Assembly: GCF_903645295.1 (NCBI RefSeq)
Contig: NZ_CAHJXM010000001.1
Coordinates: 744,001 to 808,000 of the forward strand
Direction of reading: 5' to 3'
DNA length: 64,000 nt
DNA from: Bacillus sp. Marseille-Q1617
GTDB taxonomy: Bacteria; Bacillota; Bacilli; Bacillales; Bacillaceae_B
The notes below the pieces were generated by a model that was given only the letters and a program-made list of their open reading frames with translations, had not been told where the DNA came from and did not search any database. Positions within the stretch are counted from its first letter, which is position 1. Each line of letters opens with the position of its first letter. Shown piece by piece: positions 17,323 to 26,597 of the stretch. Both the position numbers and the translations under genes were made by a program.

Positions 17323-17667
17323 ATGAAAGGACTTATCATCAAATCACCCTGGATCGATATGATTTTAGAAGGAAAGAAGACGGGGGAAATCAGGGGATCC
17401 AACACGAAAACACGCGGGACGATTGCGCTCATAAAGAGTGGTTCCGGCATGGTGTATGGAGAAATAAACCTCATTGATAGCAAAGAATTAAGTTTACCAG
17501 ATTACCAGGAAAGCATAGGCTTCCACGGTGTGGAAAGTGAAACTGCTGCAGTTCTGCCTTATAGAAGAACCTACGCCTGGGTATTAGAAAAACCGCGAAT
17601 CTATAAAGAGCCTGTTCCTTATAAGCATCCGATGGGCGCGGTTATTTGGGTAAGGCTCTCTGAATAG
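17323..17667 (+). CDS. ASCH domain protein
   Basis: 114 residues that match a whole ASCH fold: KGLIIKSPWIDMILEGKKTGEIRG with the characteristic GxKxxEiR motif, a TIALIKSGS strand and a C-terminal HPMGAVIWVRL. ASCH domains are PUA-like and thought to bind RNA or modified nucleosides. ATG follows AGAGGAG. The next gene starts 10 nt downstream, suggesting an operon with an MDR oxidoreductase, a pairing whose meaning is not clear. Confidence 0.8.
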   Translation: MKGLIIKSPWIDMILEGKKTGEIRGSNTKTRGTIALIKSGSGMVYGEINLIDSKELSLPDYQESIGFHGVESETAAVLPYRRTYAWVLEKPRIYKEPVPYKHPMGAVIWVRLSE

Positions 17668-17677
17668 GAGGATCAAT

Positions 17678-18610
17678 ATGAATCAAAACACTCTTGTGCT
17701 ACTTGGAAAAAGAGAATTGAAGTGGATTCAAAAAGAACTTCGGCCACTTGAAAACGATGAAGTCCTGGTGAAAACAATCGCAGGAGCCATCAGCATAGGA
17801 GCGGAACTGCCGCAGTATCTGGAAATGGATATAACGGAGAGGCAGCCGCGCTACCCCAAGGAAACCGGGTATGAAAACTACGGTGAAATCGTTGAGGTCG
17901 GTGAAGGGGTTGCCTCGCTGAAAAAAGGTGACAGAGTCATTGCGTCTTTCGGGCATAAAGACTACGGGATCATTGGGGAGCAAAAAGCCATACAGGTCCC
18001 AAAAGATATTCACTACGCAGATGCACTACTTACAATACTTTCATGTGATGCGGCAAAAGGTGTACTAAAACTGAATCCAGGCAAAGAAGATAAAGTATTG
18101 GTGACCGGCATGGGGACGATGGGGCTATTGACGCTTTATTTTCTCAGGGAGTATATGGATGTCCGTCACGTTGATGTTGTGGAACCTAATGCTTCAAGGG
18201 GAGGGCTTGCGCATCAATTAGGCGCAAGTTGTGTTTTTAAAGACACATCAGAATGTCCAAGAGATTTTTATCATTACGGACTGGAGTGTTCAGGAAACAA
18301 TGCTGCCTTTCATTGTCTGCAATCTTCCCTTTTGCCGGAGGCTGAGTTGTGTATCCTGTCAGATGGAAATAAGGACGTCTTTAATCTGCAGCCGGAGTTT
18401 TATGAGAAGGAATTAAAGATCGTTGGCTCGAGTGATGGCTGGGATTATCGGAAGCATTCGCAATGGTATTTTGAAAATGTAAGGTGCAAAGGCTCGGTTC
18501 TGAATCGTTTGTTTGAATTGACAATTGGGAAGAAAGGTTTAGTCCGTTGTTTTGAGGATTTGGGGGAAGGTCGGGTGGACCCTTTGAAAGTCTTGGTCGA
18601 GTATGAATAA
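17678..18610 (+). CDS. medium-chain dehydrogenase/reductase (zinc-alcohol dehydrogenase-like)
   Basis: 310 residues. N-terminal GroES-like domain (KETGYENYGEIVEVGEGVASLKKGDRV) and a Rossmann domain with VTGMGTMGLLTLYF (about 145-158) and VEPNASRGGLAHQLGAS for cofactor binding. The structural-zinc Cys cluster is missing and the catalytic Cys/His are not obvious, so it may be a zinc-free reductase like those acting on sugars or threonine-like substrates. GGAGGATCAAT precedes the ATG, and the gene is closely coupled to the ASCH gene. Confidence 0.8.
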   Translation: MNQNTLVLLGKRELKWIQKELRPLENDEVLVKTIAGAISIGAELPQYLEMDITERQPRYPKETGYENYGEIVEVGEGVASLKKGDRVIASFGHKDYGIIGEQKAIQVPKDIHYADALLTILSCDAAKGVLKLNPGKEDKVLVTGMGTMGLLTLYFLREYMDVRHVDVVEPNASRGGLAHQLGASCVFKDTSECPRDFYHYGLECSGNNAAFHCLQSSLLPEAELCILSDGNKDVFNLQPEFYEKELKIVGSSDGWDYRKHSQWYFENVRCKGSVLNRLFELTIGKKGLVRCFEDLGEGRVDPLKVLVEYE

Positions 18611-18735
18611 AGAAAGTGCAGCATGAACTAGTGTTTTATCAGGTTCAAGTGTAATGGAGTCAATGATCATATCAAGGCGACTCCTTAAAATGGGTGATGT
18701 TGTCGGTATACAACTGAATATCTCAATTTTATGAT

Positions 18736-18767
18736 AAGGCTATTCCAGGTTGAATAGCCTTTTTTAT
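18736..18767 (+). terminator. terminator
   Basis: AAGGCTATT (18736-18744) with AATAGCCTT (18753-18761), then T5. The remaining 18611-18967 gap shows no gene. Confidence 0.75.
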
Positions 18768-18970
18768 AATAAATATGCTTTATATTGAGGGCTGCTCACC
18801 CTAATTTACACCAAAAGGGGTAATGTCCTTCAGCCTTCTTATATCTTGTTTAATAGGATCAAAGGGTAATTCTGAGACTAAAGTTGCAGCCGCCCTCATC
18901 TGAATGAACGATGAGTAACTCAGGAAATTTCTGTAAGATAAAGATACTCAAAACTTTTGGAGGGCGAATG

Positions 18971-19795
18971 ATGAAAAAGTATATCTGTACGACTTGTGGA
19001 GTCCAATACGCTGAGAGTAACAGCACACCTGAGCATTGCGCAATTTGTGAAGAAGAAAGGCAGTATGTCAATCCTGATGGTCAGTCATGGACTACCCACG
19101 ATGAATTGGTGTATTGCGGAAACTATAAAAATATCATTACTAAGGAAGAAGAAGGGCTGTACAGTATCACGACGACACCGAAAGTAGGAATCGGGCAGAC
19201 GGCCTATTTAATCGTAAAAGAAGGTTTCAATATTCTTTGGGACTGTATCACGTTTTTAGATGACGAAACGATTGCATTCATCCGTTCATTGGGCGGAATC
19301 GATGCCATTGCCCTTTCTCATCCCCATTACTATTCAAGACAAGCGGATTGGGCCAAAGTGTTCGCTGCACCGATTTACATTCATCATGATGATCGCAAAT
19401 GGATCATGGAACCCAGTGAGTATATTCGTTTGTGGGAAGATGAGGAAAAAGAGTTGATTGATGGCGTCAACCTGCATCGTCTTGGCGGCCATTTTAAAGG
19501 CGGTGCAGTGCTGCATTGGGGAAATGGGGATAGAGGGAAAGGAGTCCTTCTGACCGGGGATATCATTCAAGTTGTGGCCGATACCGAGTGGGTAAGCTTT
19601 ATGTACAGCTACCCGAATTTGATTCCTCTGCCTGCAGGCAAAGTTGAGGAGATGGCGAAGAAAGCAGGGGAGCTTCTGTTTAATAGGTTATATAACGCTT
19701 TTCACAGAGTGGTAAAAGAGAACGCCTATCATGCAGTTCAACGATCGGCGGATCGTTATATAAAGGCGGTAAATGGTCAATTGTTCGATACGTGA
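18971..19795 (+). CDS. MBL-fold metallo-hydrolase with N-terminal rubredoxin-like zinc knuckle
   Basis: 274 residues from ATG 18971 (GGAGGG 6 nt upstream; ATG 18968 is also possible). Residues 1-30 carry CTTCG and CAIC, a rubredoxin-like CxxC pair. The rest is MBL-like: ALSHPHYYSR is the HxHxxx site with DH changed to YY, IHHDD follows, and LLTGDIIQV supplies the late Asp. The altered DH pair suggests one metal site is weakened. Cytosolic, substrate unknown; similar proteins are annotated only as MBL fold hydrolases. The 10 codons before this start lack coding character. Confidence 0.75.
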   Translation: MKKYICTTCGVQYAESNSTPEHCAICEEERQYVNPDGQSWTTHDELVYCGNYKNIITKEEEGLYSITTTPKVGIGQTAYLIVKEGFNILWDCITFLDDETIAFIRSLGGIDAIALSHPHYYSRQADWAKVFAAPIYIHHDDRKWIMEPSEYIRLWEDEEKELIDGVNLHRLGGHFKGGAVLHWGNGDRGKGVLLTGDIIQVVADTEWVSFMYSYPNLIPLPAGKVEEMAKKAGELLFNRLYNAFHRVVKENAYHAVQRSADRYIKAVNGQLFDT

Positions 19796-19966
19796 AAATT
19801 AGTCTCCCAGCGCGTTTCTTTTTATCAACGATAAGTAAACATAATCGCTCACTATTTATTTTTTGTATTATCCGTAGTGATACCTATTGCATTAATATGG
19901 AGATTAAGGAGGCTTGTCCATACTGAAAAGCCTCAAACTATAAATCTTTCAATTGGGGGAACCACC

Positions 19967-20932
19967 ATGAAAGCTGTTATACAAAATGAATTTGGGGAAG
20001 CCGATGTACTGCATTTTACAAAGGTTGATAGACCGGTTCTGGGGGAACGCGAAGTACTGATCAGAACTGCTTACACAAGCGTCAATTACGCGGATATCAA
20101 GAAACGGAGAGGAGCGAAAGGTAAGGGGTCATTCCCTATGATTCTCGGGTTGGATGTATCGGGGACGATTGAAGAAGTGGGCCCTGCCTCCTCGTTTTCG
20201 GTGGGAGAACGCGTCATGGCTTTTCCCATGAATGGCTCTTATTCTGAGTTTGTAAAAGCGAACGAATTATTGGTTTTCAAGATACCTGAAAATGTATCGT
20301 TTGAACAAGCTGCAGCGATGCCGACTGTTTCGATTTTGTCTTATCTTTTGATACATGAAATCGGAGAAGTTGGAGGGGGAGACATGGTTGTGGTACACAG
20401 TGCTGCCGGCGGTGTCGGTTCCATGCTTGTGCAATTAGTGAAATTGGCAGGGGCGGAAAAAGTGATTGCAACGGTCGGCGATCTTAAAAAAGAAGGCTAT
20501 GTGAAGACTTTAGGAGCTGACGTTGTTTGTACATACGATACTTTTATAGAGACCGTTTTAGAGCATACAGATGGACGAGGGGCAGACGTGATTTTCGATT
20601 CGGTTGCGGGAGAAGTGACGAGCAAGAGTTTGGACTGTCTTGCACTCTATGGCACGCTTGTGCAATTTGGCAACAGCAGTGGTCAATCAGGTGTCGTTAA
20701 GACGAGCGACGTTCACAGCAGCTGCAGGAATGTAAAGGGGTTCAGCTTAGGGACCACCAGGATACATAAGCCGGAACGGTTGAGGCCCGTGGCTGAGAAA
20801 GTGTTGGAACTCTTTTCTGCAGGGAAAGTGACGCTTCCGATTGCACGGATATTTGACTTGAGCGAAGCCGCCCTTGCGCATAAATTGGTAGAGAGCCGGG
20901 AGTATGAGGGGAAGATTTTGTTGAAGATTTGA
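19967..20932 (+). CDS. NADPH:quinone oxidoreductase (zeta-crystallin-like MDR)
   Basis: 321 residues from ATG 19967 (GGGGGA 6 nt upstream; the 30 upstream codons are not conserved in this family). N-terminal GroES fold with YTSVNYADIKKRRG and LGLDVSGTIEEVG, then NADPH-binding VHSAAGGVGSMLVQLVKLAG and a C-terminal SREYEGKILLKI. It has no zinc ligands, as expected for quinone/enone reductases. It ends toward a convergent gene, with the repeat arrays between. Confidence 0.88.
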   Translation: MKAVIQNEFGEADVLHFTKVDRPVLGEREVLIRTAYTSVNYADIKKRRGAKGKGSFPMILGLDVSGTIEEVGPASSFSVGERVMAFPMNGSYSEFVKANELLVFKIPENVSFEQAAAMPTVSILSYLLIHEIGEVGGGDMVVVHSAAGGVGSMLVQLVKLAGAEKVIATVGDLKKEGYVKTLGADVVCTYDTFIETVLEHTDGRGADVIFDSVAGEVTSKSLDCLALYGTLVQFGNSSGQSGVVKTSDVHSSCRNVKGFSLGTTRIHKPERLRPVAEKVLELFSAGKVTLPIARIFDLSEAALAHKLVESREYEGKILLKI

Positions 20933-21025
20933 ATATACAGTGTTAACGATACTTCGCCATATAACGGTGCAGCCGCTGTGTTACGGTAGTATAGAATAAA
21001 ACATTGAAGGGAGGAGAGGGACAGA

Positions 21026-21043
21026 GGGACAGGTACCCTGACC
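21026..21043 (+). repeat. dispersed GGGACAGGTAC element, half copy
   Basis: gggacaggtaccctgacc, about 40 bp before array A4. Confidence 0.55.
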
Positions 21044-21081
21044 AATAGAACCGCAGATCTGTTTGGTATTTTTTGTTAAAT

Positions 21082-21171
21082 TCAGCATAAAACAAAATAA
21101 GTCAGCATATATGATTAAAATTCAGCATAAATCCAAGTTTGTCAGCATAAATGGAGAAAAGTCAGCATAAA
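21082..21171 (+). repeat. 20-nt-pitch array, TCAGCATAAA type (array A4)
   Basis: Five units start at exactly 21082, 21102, 21122, 21142 and 21162. Core TCAGCATAAA (one TCAGCATATA), variable bases between. Leader TTTTTTGTTAAAT. A hairpin AGGGAGC/GCTCCCT (21211-21233) lies between this and the next array. Confidence 0.9.
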
Positions 21172-21243
21172 TCGAACGGGGCCTCTGTTCTAAGTGGAGA
21201 AACCTGGGGGAGGGAGCGGTTATGAAGCTCCCTGCCAAACGAT

Positions 21244-21366
21244 TCATTCCACTTTGCACGCTTTTCATTCCGCTTTTCTAAAATACATGCCACATTCCCA
21301 ATTTACGTGCCACTTTTTCATTATTCATTCCACTTTCACCGATATTCGTTCCACTTGTCAAATAAT
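21244..21366 (+). repeat. 20-nt-pitch array, CATTCCACTTT type (array B4)
   Basis: CC of the CCACTTT-like cores at 21249, 21270, 21290, 21310, 21330 and 21351. Upstream halves are CATT, CATG, CGTG or CGTT. The last unit is CCACTTGTCAAATAATCG. A long plus-strand frame runs through the array but is not a gene. Confidence 0.88.
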
Positions 21367-21503
21367 CGTTAACGAGAGCCAAGCGGATCAAAAGGATAGG
21401 GACTACATGCTCCTCCAGAGAGAATTGCGTCTTGCCCCTTCGGCCAGGGAGAATGTCACATTCTCCGGTTACCACCAAGTAAAATACAAACACCTACTCA
21501 ACC

Positions 21504-21544
21504 AAAAAAAGCCCCGCACCCCCCAAAAAGGGAATCACGGGACT
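21504..21544 (-). terminator. terminator of PTS operon
   Basis: Minus strand AGTCCCGTG pairs with TGCGGGGCT (with GU pairs), followed by T7 (21503-21509). Confidence 0.65.
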
Positions 21545-21559
21545 CCATCAAATCAAGAA

Positions 21560-22936
21560 TCAAGCGGCTTCCGATCCATCCGTTCCATTCTTGTCCTCAC
21601 CAGCTTTAGATCTAAAGCCGATAAAGAACAACACCGCCAAAATCACAATGACAGCTGCAAACAGAACACCAGCAGAATCAAATAGTTTAACTAGATTACC
21701 AAGCACGATTCCGACAACACCGAAGTCAGCATCCCCGAATGTTGTTCCCTGGAACCCAAGTGAGCCCAAGACTGGCAGCAGTAGAGCCGGCAGGAAGCTG
21801 ATCATGACGCCGTTTGCCATCGAGCCGATGATTGCGCCTCTGCGGCCGCCGGTTGCGTTTCCGAAGACCCCTGCCGCTGCACCTGTGAAGAAGTGAGGGA
21901 CGAGTCCTGGGACGATAACCTTCAAGCCAAGCAATGGCAGGAAGAGCATGCTGACAAGTCCTGCAATGAAACTGAACAGGAAGCCGATGATGACGGCATT
22001 TCCCGCGAATGGGAAGATGGCCGGGCAATCAAGGGCAGGTTTTGCTTTCGGGACGATTTTGTCCGCAATCCCTTTGAAGGCAGGGACGATTTCACCAAGG
22101 AGCATGCGCACACCGGCCAGGATGATGTAGACACCAGCAGCGAAAGTGATACCCTGCATGAAAGCAAACACTAGGAAGTTCTGTCCTTCGCTCAGTTCAC
22201 TTTCAACGAATGCGGGACCCGCCGCACCTGCGACGATGAAGAACAGGATGACCATGGTCAAGGATACGGAAACGGATGTATCCCTGAGGAAACCGAGTGA
22301 TTTCGGCACTTTGATTTCCTCTGTTGATTTGGAACCTTTACCTACGACTTTCCCGACTGCGGCAGAGGCCAGATATCCGACAGAACCGAAATGTCCGATG
22401 GCAAAGTCGTCGGAACCCGTGACTTTGCGTGTGAATGGCTGTAGCATCGCCGGTGAAAGGACCATCAATGAACCGAGGATGATTGAACCGAGGATGATCA
22501 ACGGCACACCGGAGAATCCTCCTGTCGTCAGGATGACCGCGATCAGGCAGGCCATGAACATCGTATGGTGACCGGTTAAAAAGATATATTTAAAAGGACT
22601 AAAACGTGCAATCAGAATGTTCACGACCATACCGAACAGCATAATCATCGCTGTCTCCGTACCGAAGCTTTCCTGGGCAAGTGCTACGATCGCTTCGTTG
22701 TTGGGGATGACCCCGTCGACCGCGAAGGCTTCGTTGAACATGCTGCTGAATTGGCCAAGTGACTGGACAAGCACGTTTGCTCCCGCTCCAAGGATGACGA
22801 AGCCCATCACAGTTTTCAATGTTCCGGACACGACATCCCCGGAATTTTTCCGTTGTGCAAGGAGTCCGACGAGGGCAAAGAGCCCGACAAGGATTGCAGG
22901 TGTACCCAAGATGTCATTCATAATGATATCAACCAT
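21560..22936 (-). CDS. ulaA: PTS ascorbate-type transporter, IIC component
   Basis: 458 residues with about ten membrane segments. It fits the UlaA/SgaT family: MVDIIMNDILGTPAILVGLFAL at the start, TGHHTMFMA, and the HFFTGAAAGVFGNATGGRRG loop expected at the substrate site. It carries the sugar through the membrane coupled to phosphorylation by IIB. AAGGAGCG precedes the ATG. Order regulator-IIB-IIC with short gaps shows one operon. No lactonase, decarboxylase or epimerase genes follow, so the substrate may be ascorbate or a related acid sugar, with catabolic genes elsewhere. Confidence 0.88.
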   Translation of the reverse strand: MVDIIMNDILGTPAILVGLFALVGLLAQRKNSGDVVSGTLKTVMGFVILGAGANVLVQSLGQFSSMFNEAFAVDGVIPNNEAIVALAQESFGTETAMIMLFGMVVNILIARFSPFKYIFLTGHHTMFMACLIAVILTTGGFSGVPLIILGSIILGSLMVLSPAMLQPFTRKVTGSDDFAIGHFGSVGYLASAAVGKVVGKGSKSTEEIKVPKSLGFLRDTSVSVSLTMVILFFIVAGAAGPAFVESELSEGQNFLVFAFMQGITFAAGVYIILAGVRMLLGEIVPAFKGIADKIVPKAKPALDCPAIFPFAGNAVIIGFLFSFIAGLVSMLFLPLLGLKVIVPGLVPHFFTGAAAGVFGNATGGRRGAIIGSMANGVMISFLPALLLPVLGSLGFQGTTFGDADFGVVGIVLGNLVKLFDSAGVLFAAVIVILAVLFFIGFRSKAGEDKNGTDGSEAA

Positions 22937-22965
22937 TTATATCGCTCCTTCGTTTGAAAATGTGA

Positions 22966-23232
22966 CTAGATATTTTGTTCCAACGCAGACTTTAGTTCGT
23001 TTTTATCCATCAGGTTCTTCAGTTTCACGACATTTTTGCGGCCGTCTTCAAGGCTTCCGACAATATCTTCGGAGCCGATGAACAGGTCAGCCTGTTCCGT
23101 CTTCGCCGTTGTCAGATCCGTATGGGAAACCTCTGCTTCTTTGCCCATGTCCTTAAGGGCTGCTTTAATATTCATCTCCACGATCATGCTGCTTCCTAAT
23201 CCATTTCCACATACCACTAATACTTTTTTCAT
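22966..23232 (-). CDS. ulaB: PTS IIB component, lactose/ascorbate class
   Basis: 88 residues from ATG 23232 (AGAGGAGG 7 nt upstream); 10 extra codons upstream are not part of the fold. The phosphorylated Cys is in the N-terminal P-loop MKKVLVVCGNGLGSSM (C8). It accepts phosphate from an EIIA and passes it to the sugar in IIC. It lies 19 nt after the regulator stop and 29 nt before IIC. Confidence 0.88.
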   Translation of the reverse strand: MKKVLVVCGNGLGSSMIVEMNIKAALKDMGKEAEVSHTDLTTAKTEQADLFIGSEDIVGSLEDGRKNVVKLKNLMDKNELKSALEQNI

Positions 23233-23251
23233 GTTAAGTTCCTCCTCTAAT

Positions 23252-25363
23252 TTACACTTCAATTGTTTGGTTTATTAAGTCGATTACGGTGTTTGCGTCT
23301 TCTGCTGAAATTAACTTGTCTACATTCGATTCATCCGATAAGAGTTCTGTGAGCTGAGCCAATGCTTTTAAGTGGGTTTGATTATCGATTGCCGCCAGCA
23401 CAATGATCAGCTGGGCACGATGCTTTTCTTTTTCGGAAAAATAAACAGGTTCTTTGAGCCTCAGAAAACTCATCCCCAGCTCTTCAACCCCTGTTTCAGG
23501 CCGCGCGTGGGGGATGGCGATACCCGGGGCAATGACGATGTAAGGGCCTAATTCCTTTACGTTTTCGATCATTGCCTCCACGTATGATGATCTGATTGAA
23601 TGCTGGTCGATCAGCGGCTGGGCTGCCACCTCGATGGCTTCTTCCCAACCCTTTACTCCGTCTTTCAGCTGTATTGTTTCTTCTGTCAGTAATTCATTGA
23701 GCATAGGTTTTCTTAGCTCCTTTATCTGGGGAGTTTTTTGTTCCAGGAAGCGGACCAGTTCATGCTTCAGCTCTTCTTCTTGATGGACGTCCGCATGGCG
23801 CTTGATGAGGTCCATGAGGTGATCGGTCATCGCTTTCCCTGGTGCATTCGGATCGAACAGCTCATTCATCCGCTGCATGACTCGTTCCTTTTCAATATTC
23901 GTCAGGATGGCGGGAACATGGATGACGGGAATGTCCTTTGTTTTTATATAATTGGTTGAAAAAATAACGTCCGCTGCATGATGCTTCGTCTGGTATTCCC
24001 TCATCGAAATGGTGGCGGTCACGTTCAGGCCTGCGATCAGATTCTCCAACTGGGTCCTGAGCATATTGGATGTCCCGATCCCGTTCTCACAAACGATGAT
24101 GGCCCTGTACTTTGTCTCGACCGTCTTTTTTTCTTTTGACAGCCAGCCGCCGAAGTGAAGGGTGATATAGGCTGCTTCCTCTTCCGGGACTCTTTTGCCG
24201 AGATATAGTTCCAAATGTCTGATCACCCGCTTGGTCAAGTGAAAAATGTCTGGGTAGGTCTTCTGGATGCTGCCGGCCAGATCATTAACGATATGGAGCC
24301 CGTATTTTAGCCGGTAATAAGTCGGCTTGATATGGGAAATCAGGTTTTCTTCCAACCCGCGCCGGTCATCGAACACAACGCAGGAATACAGCTGGAAATC
24401 ATCAATCATATTACGGACGACTTCCCGGAGTCCTGATAATTCCTGCTCGGTGTAGTGATCAAAATTATCATGCTGGACTTTCGAGCCGAGCAGATTCATT
24501 GTGATGAAGCAGATTTCATCTACAGGGAACGCAACCCCCTTGTACGATTCAAGTTTATGGGTGATAAGGGTGGCGGCCTTGAAGGCGTCCGTTTGCTTGA
24601 GCACCTCTTTTTCCTCCTGGGGCACCTGGATGAATTCATCAAGTTCGATCCGCTTCATGATCATGAGGATCTGCAGCGAGAGAATCTCGATCATTTCATC
24701 CGTCAGCGTTAATCCGAGATCACTTTCCGCTTCGAAAAGAATTTCCCTCACCACGCGTCTCTGATCGGTTTCACTCGACCAGGTGGCAGCTTCCGGATGA
24801 ATCATCTTGTATACCTCATTCCGGACATTCTGCCAATCTTCATTCGAGAAGATGGTTGCGAGAATGGTGGAGAGCATCGTTCTCTTTGCCTCCTCGGAAC
24901 CCCGCAGACGGTAACCGGAACCTTTCTGATAATACAGCTCCAACCCTGCGTCCTTGAACTCCTGCTTGATTTCCTTGATTTCCTTCGCAATCGTCCCGCG
25001 GCTCATGCTGGTCAAGTCCATGAAGCTTTTCATCGTTGCGTCCTGCTCTTCCAGTAAAATCTTCGCCTTGATCAGGACTTCGCGTTCCTGCTTCGACAAC
25101 TGATACTGCCAATCTTCAAAACTCTCATCCTGCTTCAGCATCAGTTTCGATTTCGACTCAGGGGGCAGGAACAAACCCTGTCCATGCTTACTGTCAATAG
25201 GTTCTATCTTCTGAGTCCGAAGCCAGCTGTTGATCTGATCGAGATCATAATAGATGGTCCGCTGGGACAAATTCATCCTTTCGACCAAAACCTTCGTCGG
25301 AACGGGCTCAGCCGATTGTTGAATGATGGATAATAAGTGTGCACGTCTTTTATCCAATACCAT
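23252..25363 (-). CDS. BglG/MtlR-type PRD activator with IIB-like and EIIA domains
   Basis: 703 residues. In order: HTH_11/Mga HTHs (1-170; LSQRTIYYDLDQINSWL), PRD1 (about 190-290), PRD2 (about 300-400; phospho-His in LHIVNDL and ITLHFGG), a IIB-like domain with CENGIGTSNML (about 415-500), and an EIIA(Ntr/Fru) domain at the end (IAPGIAIPHARPETG, phospho-His in IPHARP). This is the full MtlR/LicR-type activator. It is the first gene of the operon with IIB and IIC. No separate EIIA gene is present, so its own EIIA domain might supply IIB as well as act as a sensor; that is inference. Confidence 0.88.
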   Translation of the reverse strand: MVLDKRRAHLLSIIQQSAEPVPTKVLVERMNLSQRTIYYDLDQINSWLRTQKIEPIDSKHGQGLFLPPESKSKLMLKQDESFEDWQYQLSKQEREVLIKAKILLEEQDATMKSFMDLTSMSRGTIAKEIKEIKQEFKDAGLELYYQKGSGYRLRGSEEAKRTMLSTILATIFSNEDWQNVRNEVYKMIHPEAATWSSETDQRRVVREILFEAESDLGLTLTDEMIEILSLQILMIMKRIELDEFIQVPQEEKEVLKQTDAFKAATLITHKLESYKGVAFPVDEICFITMNLLGSKVQHDNFDHYTEQELSGLREVVRNMIDDFQLYSCVVFDDRRGLEENLISHIKPTYYRLKYGLHIVNDLAGSIQKTYPDIFHLTKRVIRHLELYLGKRVPEEEAAYITLHFGGWLSKEKKTVETKYRAIIVCENGIGTSNMLRTQLENLIAGLNVTATISMREYQTKHHAADVIFSTNYIKTKDIPVIHVPAILTNIEKERVMQRMNELFDPNAPGKAMTDHLMDLIKRHADVHQEEELKHELVRFLEQKTPQIKELRKPMLNELLTEETIQLKDGVKGWEEAIEVAAQPLIDQHSIRSSYVEAMIENVKELGPYIVIAPGIAIPHARPETGVEELGMSFLRLKEPVYFSEKEKHRAQLIIVLAAIDNQTHLKALAQLTELLSDESNVDKLISAEDANTVIDLINQTIEV

Positions 25364-25633
25364 GAGGATCCTCCTTGCTAGTTGTCTTCTGGTATCATTT
25401 TTGCATTTTTATATTCTTGAATTGTTTGATGATCATCTTATGAATCTAGTATATAGGCTATTTAAAAGGGATGAAAGGGGTTTCAGTGTGCAGAGTTTGT
25501 TTGTTTGTTTTTGCAAAATTGAACAGTTAGTTCGGTTTGGCCATAAAACAAGGCATAATGTTGATTAAATGATTGTGAAAGAGTCAGCATTTTGAAATAA
25601 TTGGTATATAAAATCAACCAAGGGAGTAGAGAT

Positions 25634-25963
25634 ATGACCAGCGACTTTTATTGTGATGAAGTACTAAGCGGAAAAACCGAAGTAAATAGAGTAGTAGAGA
25701 CAGACAATGTACTGGCCTATCATCATACCCGGCCATTTTATCCAGTACACATAGTAACCATCCCGAAGAGACATATTTCCTCTTTAATCACGCTGGAGGA
25801 CTGTGATAACGAACTGCTGCTCGAACTGATGGGAGTGATCAGAAAGGTTGCGGCCTGGGTTACCGAGGAACACGGTGCATGCAGGGTGATTACCAATTTG
25901 GGGAACTATCAGGACTCCAAACACCTGCATTGGCATATTGTTTCCGGGAAGGCGGTAGGATGA
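25634..25963 (+). CDS. HIT family hydrolase
   Basis: 109 residues from ATG 25634 (GGGAGTAG upstream). The HIT motif is HLHWHIVSG near the C-terminus (His-x-His-x-His). Such proteins hydrolyse or transfer nucleotidyl groups from dinucleoside polyphosphates or AMP-lysine. It opens a run of seven same-strand genes. A TTTTGAAATAATTGGTAT motif (25590-25607) occurs 27 bp before the start, at the promoter position. Confidence 0.85.
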   Translation: MTSDFYCDEVLSGKTEVNRVVETDNVLAYHHTRPFYPVHIVTIPKRHISSLITLEDCDNELLLELMGVIRKVAAWVTEEHGACRVITNLGNYQDSKHLHWHIVSGKAVG

Positions 25964-26014
25964 TGAAGATATTTAAGAGAAGGTAATGAAAAAGGGAATG
26001 GAGTTAACGGATCA

Positions 26015-26557
26015 ATGATAATAAAAATGATACCAACCCACTGGAAAACAAGCAGACTTACCATCAAAGACATGACCAAAGATGAAATCCTGCGCGTCCA
26101 AGAACTATACGAACAAGGAAGCTACACCCACCAATGGGACGGCGGCAACCTGGATCACGAGTATGCTTCCCGCTGTTTTACCGATGGTGACTTGCCGCCT
26201 AACGGGACGAAAGCTCAATTTAATATTCAGGTGATCCGGCTGAAGGATAATGGGCACCTTGCGGGATTGCTGACCACCTATCACGGATACCCGTCACCTG
26301 AATCCTTTTACATCAACTATCTGTATATCGATAAGGAGTATCATAGACAAGGGCTGGGGCAAGAAGTCGTCCGTGAACTCATACGAATCGTGAAGCAGGC
26401 TGAATATCATGAGGTACGGGCTAATGTTGCAGTGAAAAATTGGCCAGCTCTCAGGTTTTGGACGGGGCAGGGACTTGATACCATACAGGGGATTTATGGA
26501 GATAAAGAATACGGGGTGGATCAGTACGCTGATATAGAGCTGGTAAAGTTTTTGTGA
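26015..26557 (+). CDS. GNAT family N-acetyltransferase
   Basis: 180 residues with the GNAT core. Acetyl-CoA motif A is INYLYIDKEYHRQGLGQEVV (about 107-126), and motif B region is VRANVAVKNWPALRFWTGQG. ATG 26015 has GGAG 11 nt upstream; ATG 26027 is an alternative. It acetylates an unknown amine substrate. It is 51 bp after the HIT gene. Confidence 0.85.
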   Translation: MIIKMIPTHWKTSRLTIKDMTKDEILRVQELYEQGSYTHQWDGGNLDHEYASRCFTDGDLPPNGTKAQFNIQVIRLKDNGHLAGLLTTYHGYPSPESFYINYLYIDKEYHRQGLGQEVVRELIRIVKQAEYHEVRANVAVKNWPALRFWTGQGLDTIQGIYGDKEYGVDQYADIELVKFL

Positions 26558-26597
26558 AAATTATGACCAAATAAAAGATGAAGGGACCAACAGTATA

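Noticed and set aside
21194..21685. 163-codon plus-strand frame across array B4 and the ulaA end
   Set aside because: It runs through the repeat array and antisense to ulaA and its terminator, has no ribosome site and no domain.
21893..23081. Several plus-strand frames opposite ulaA/ulaB
   Set aside because: Antisense shadows; the minus strand carries full PTS IIC and IIB proteins.
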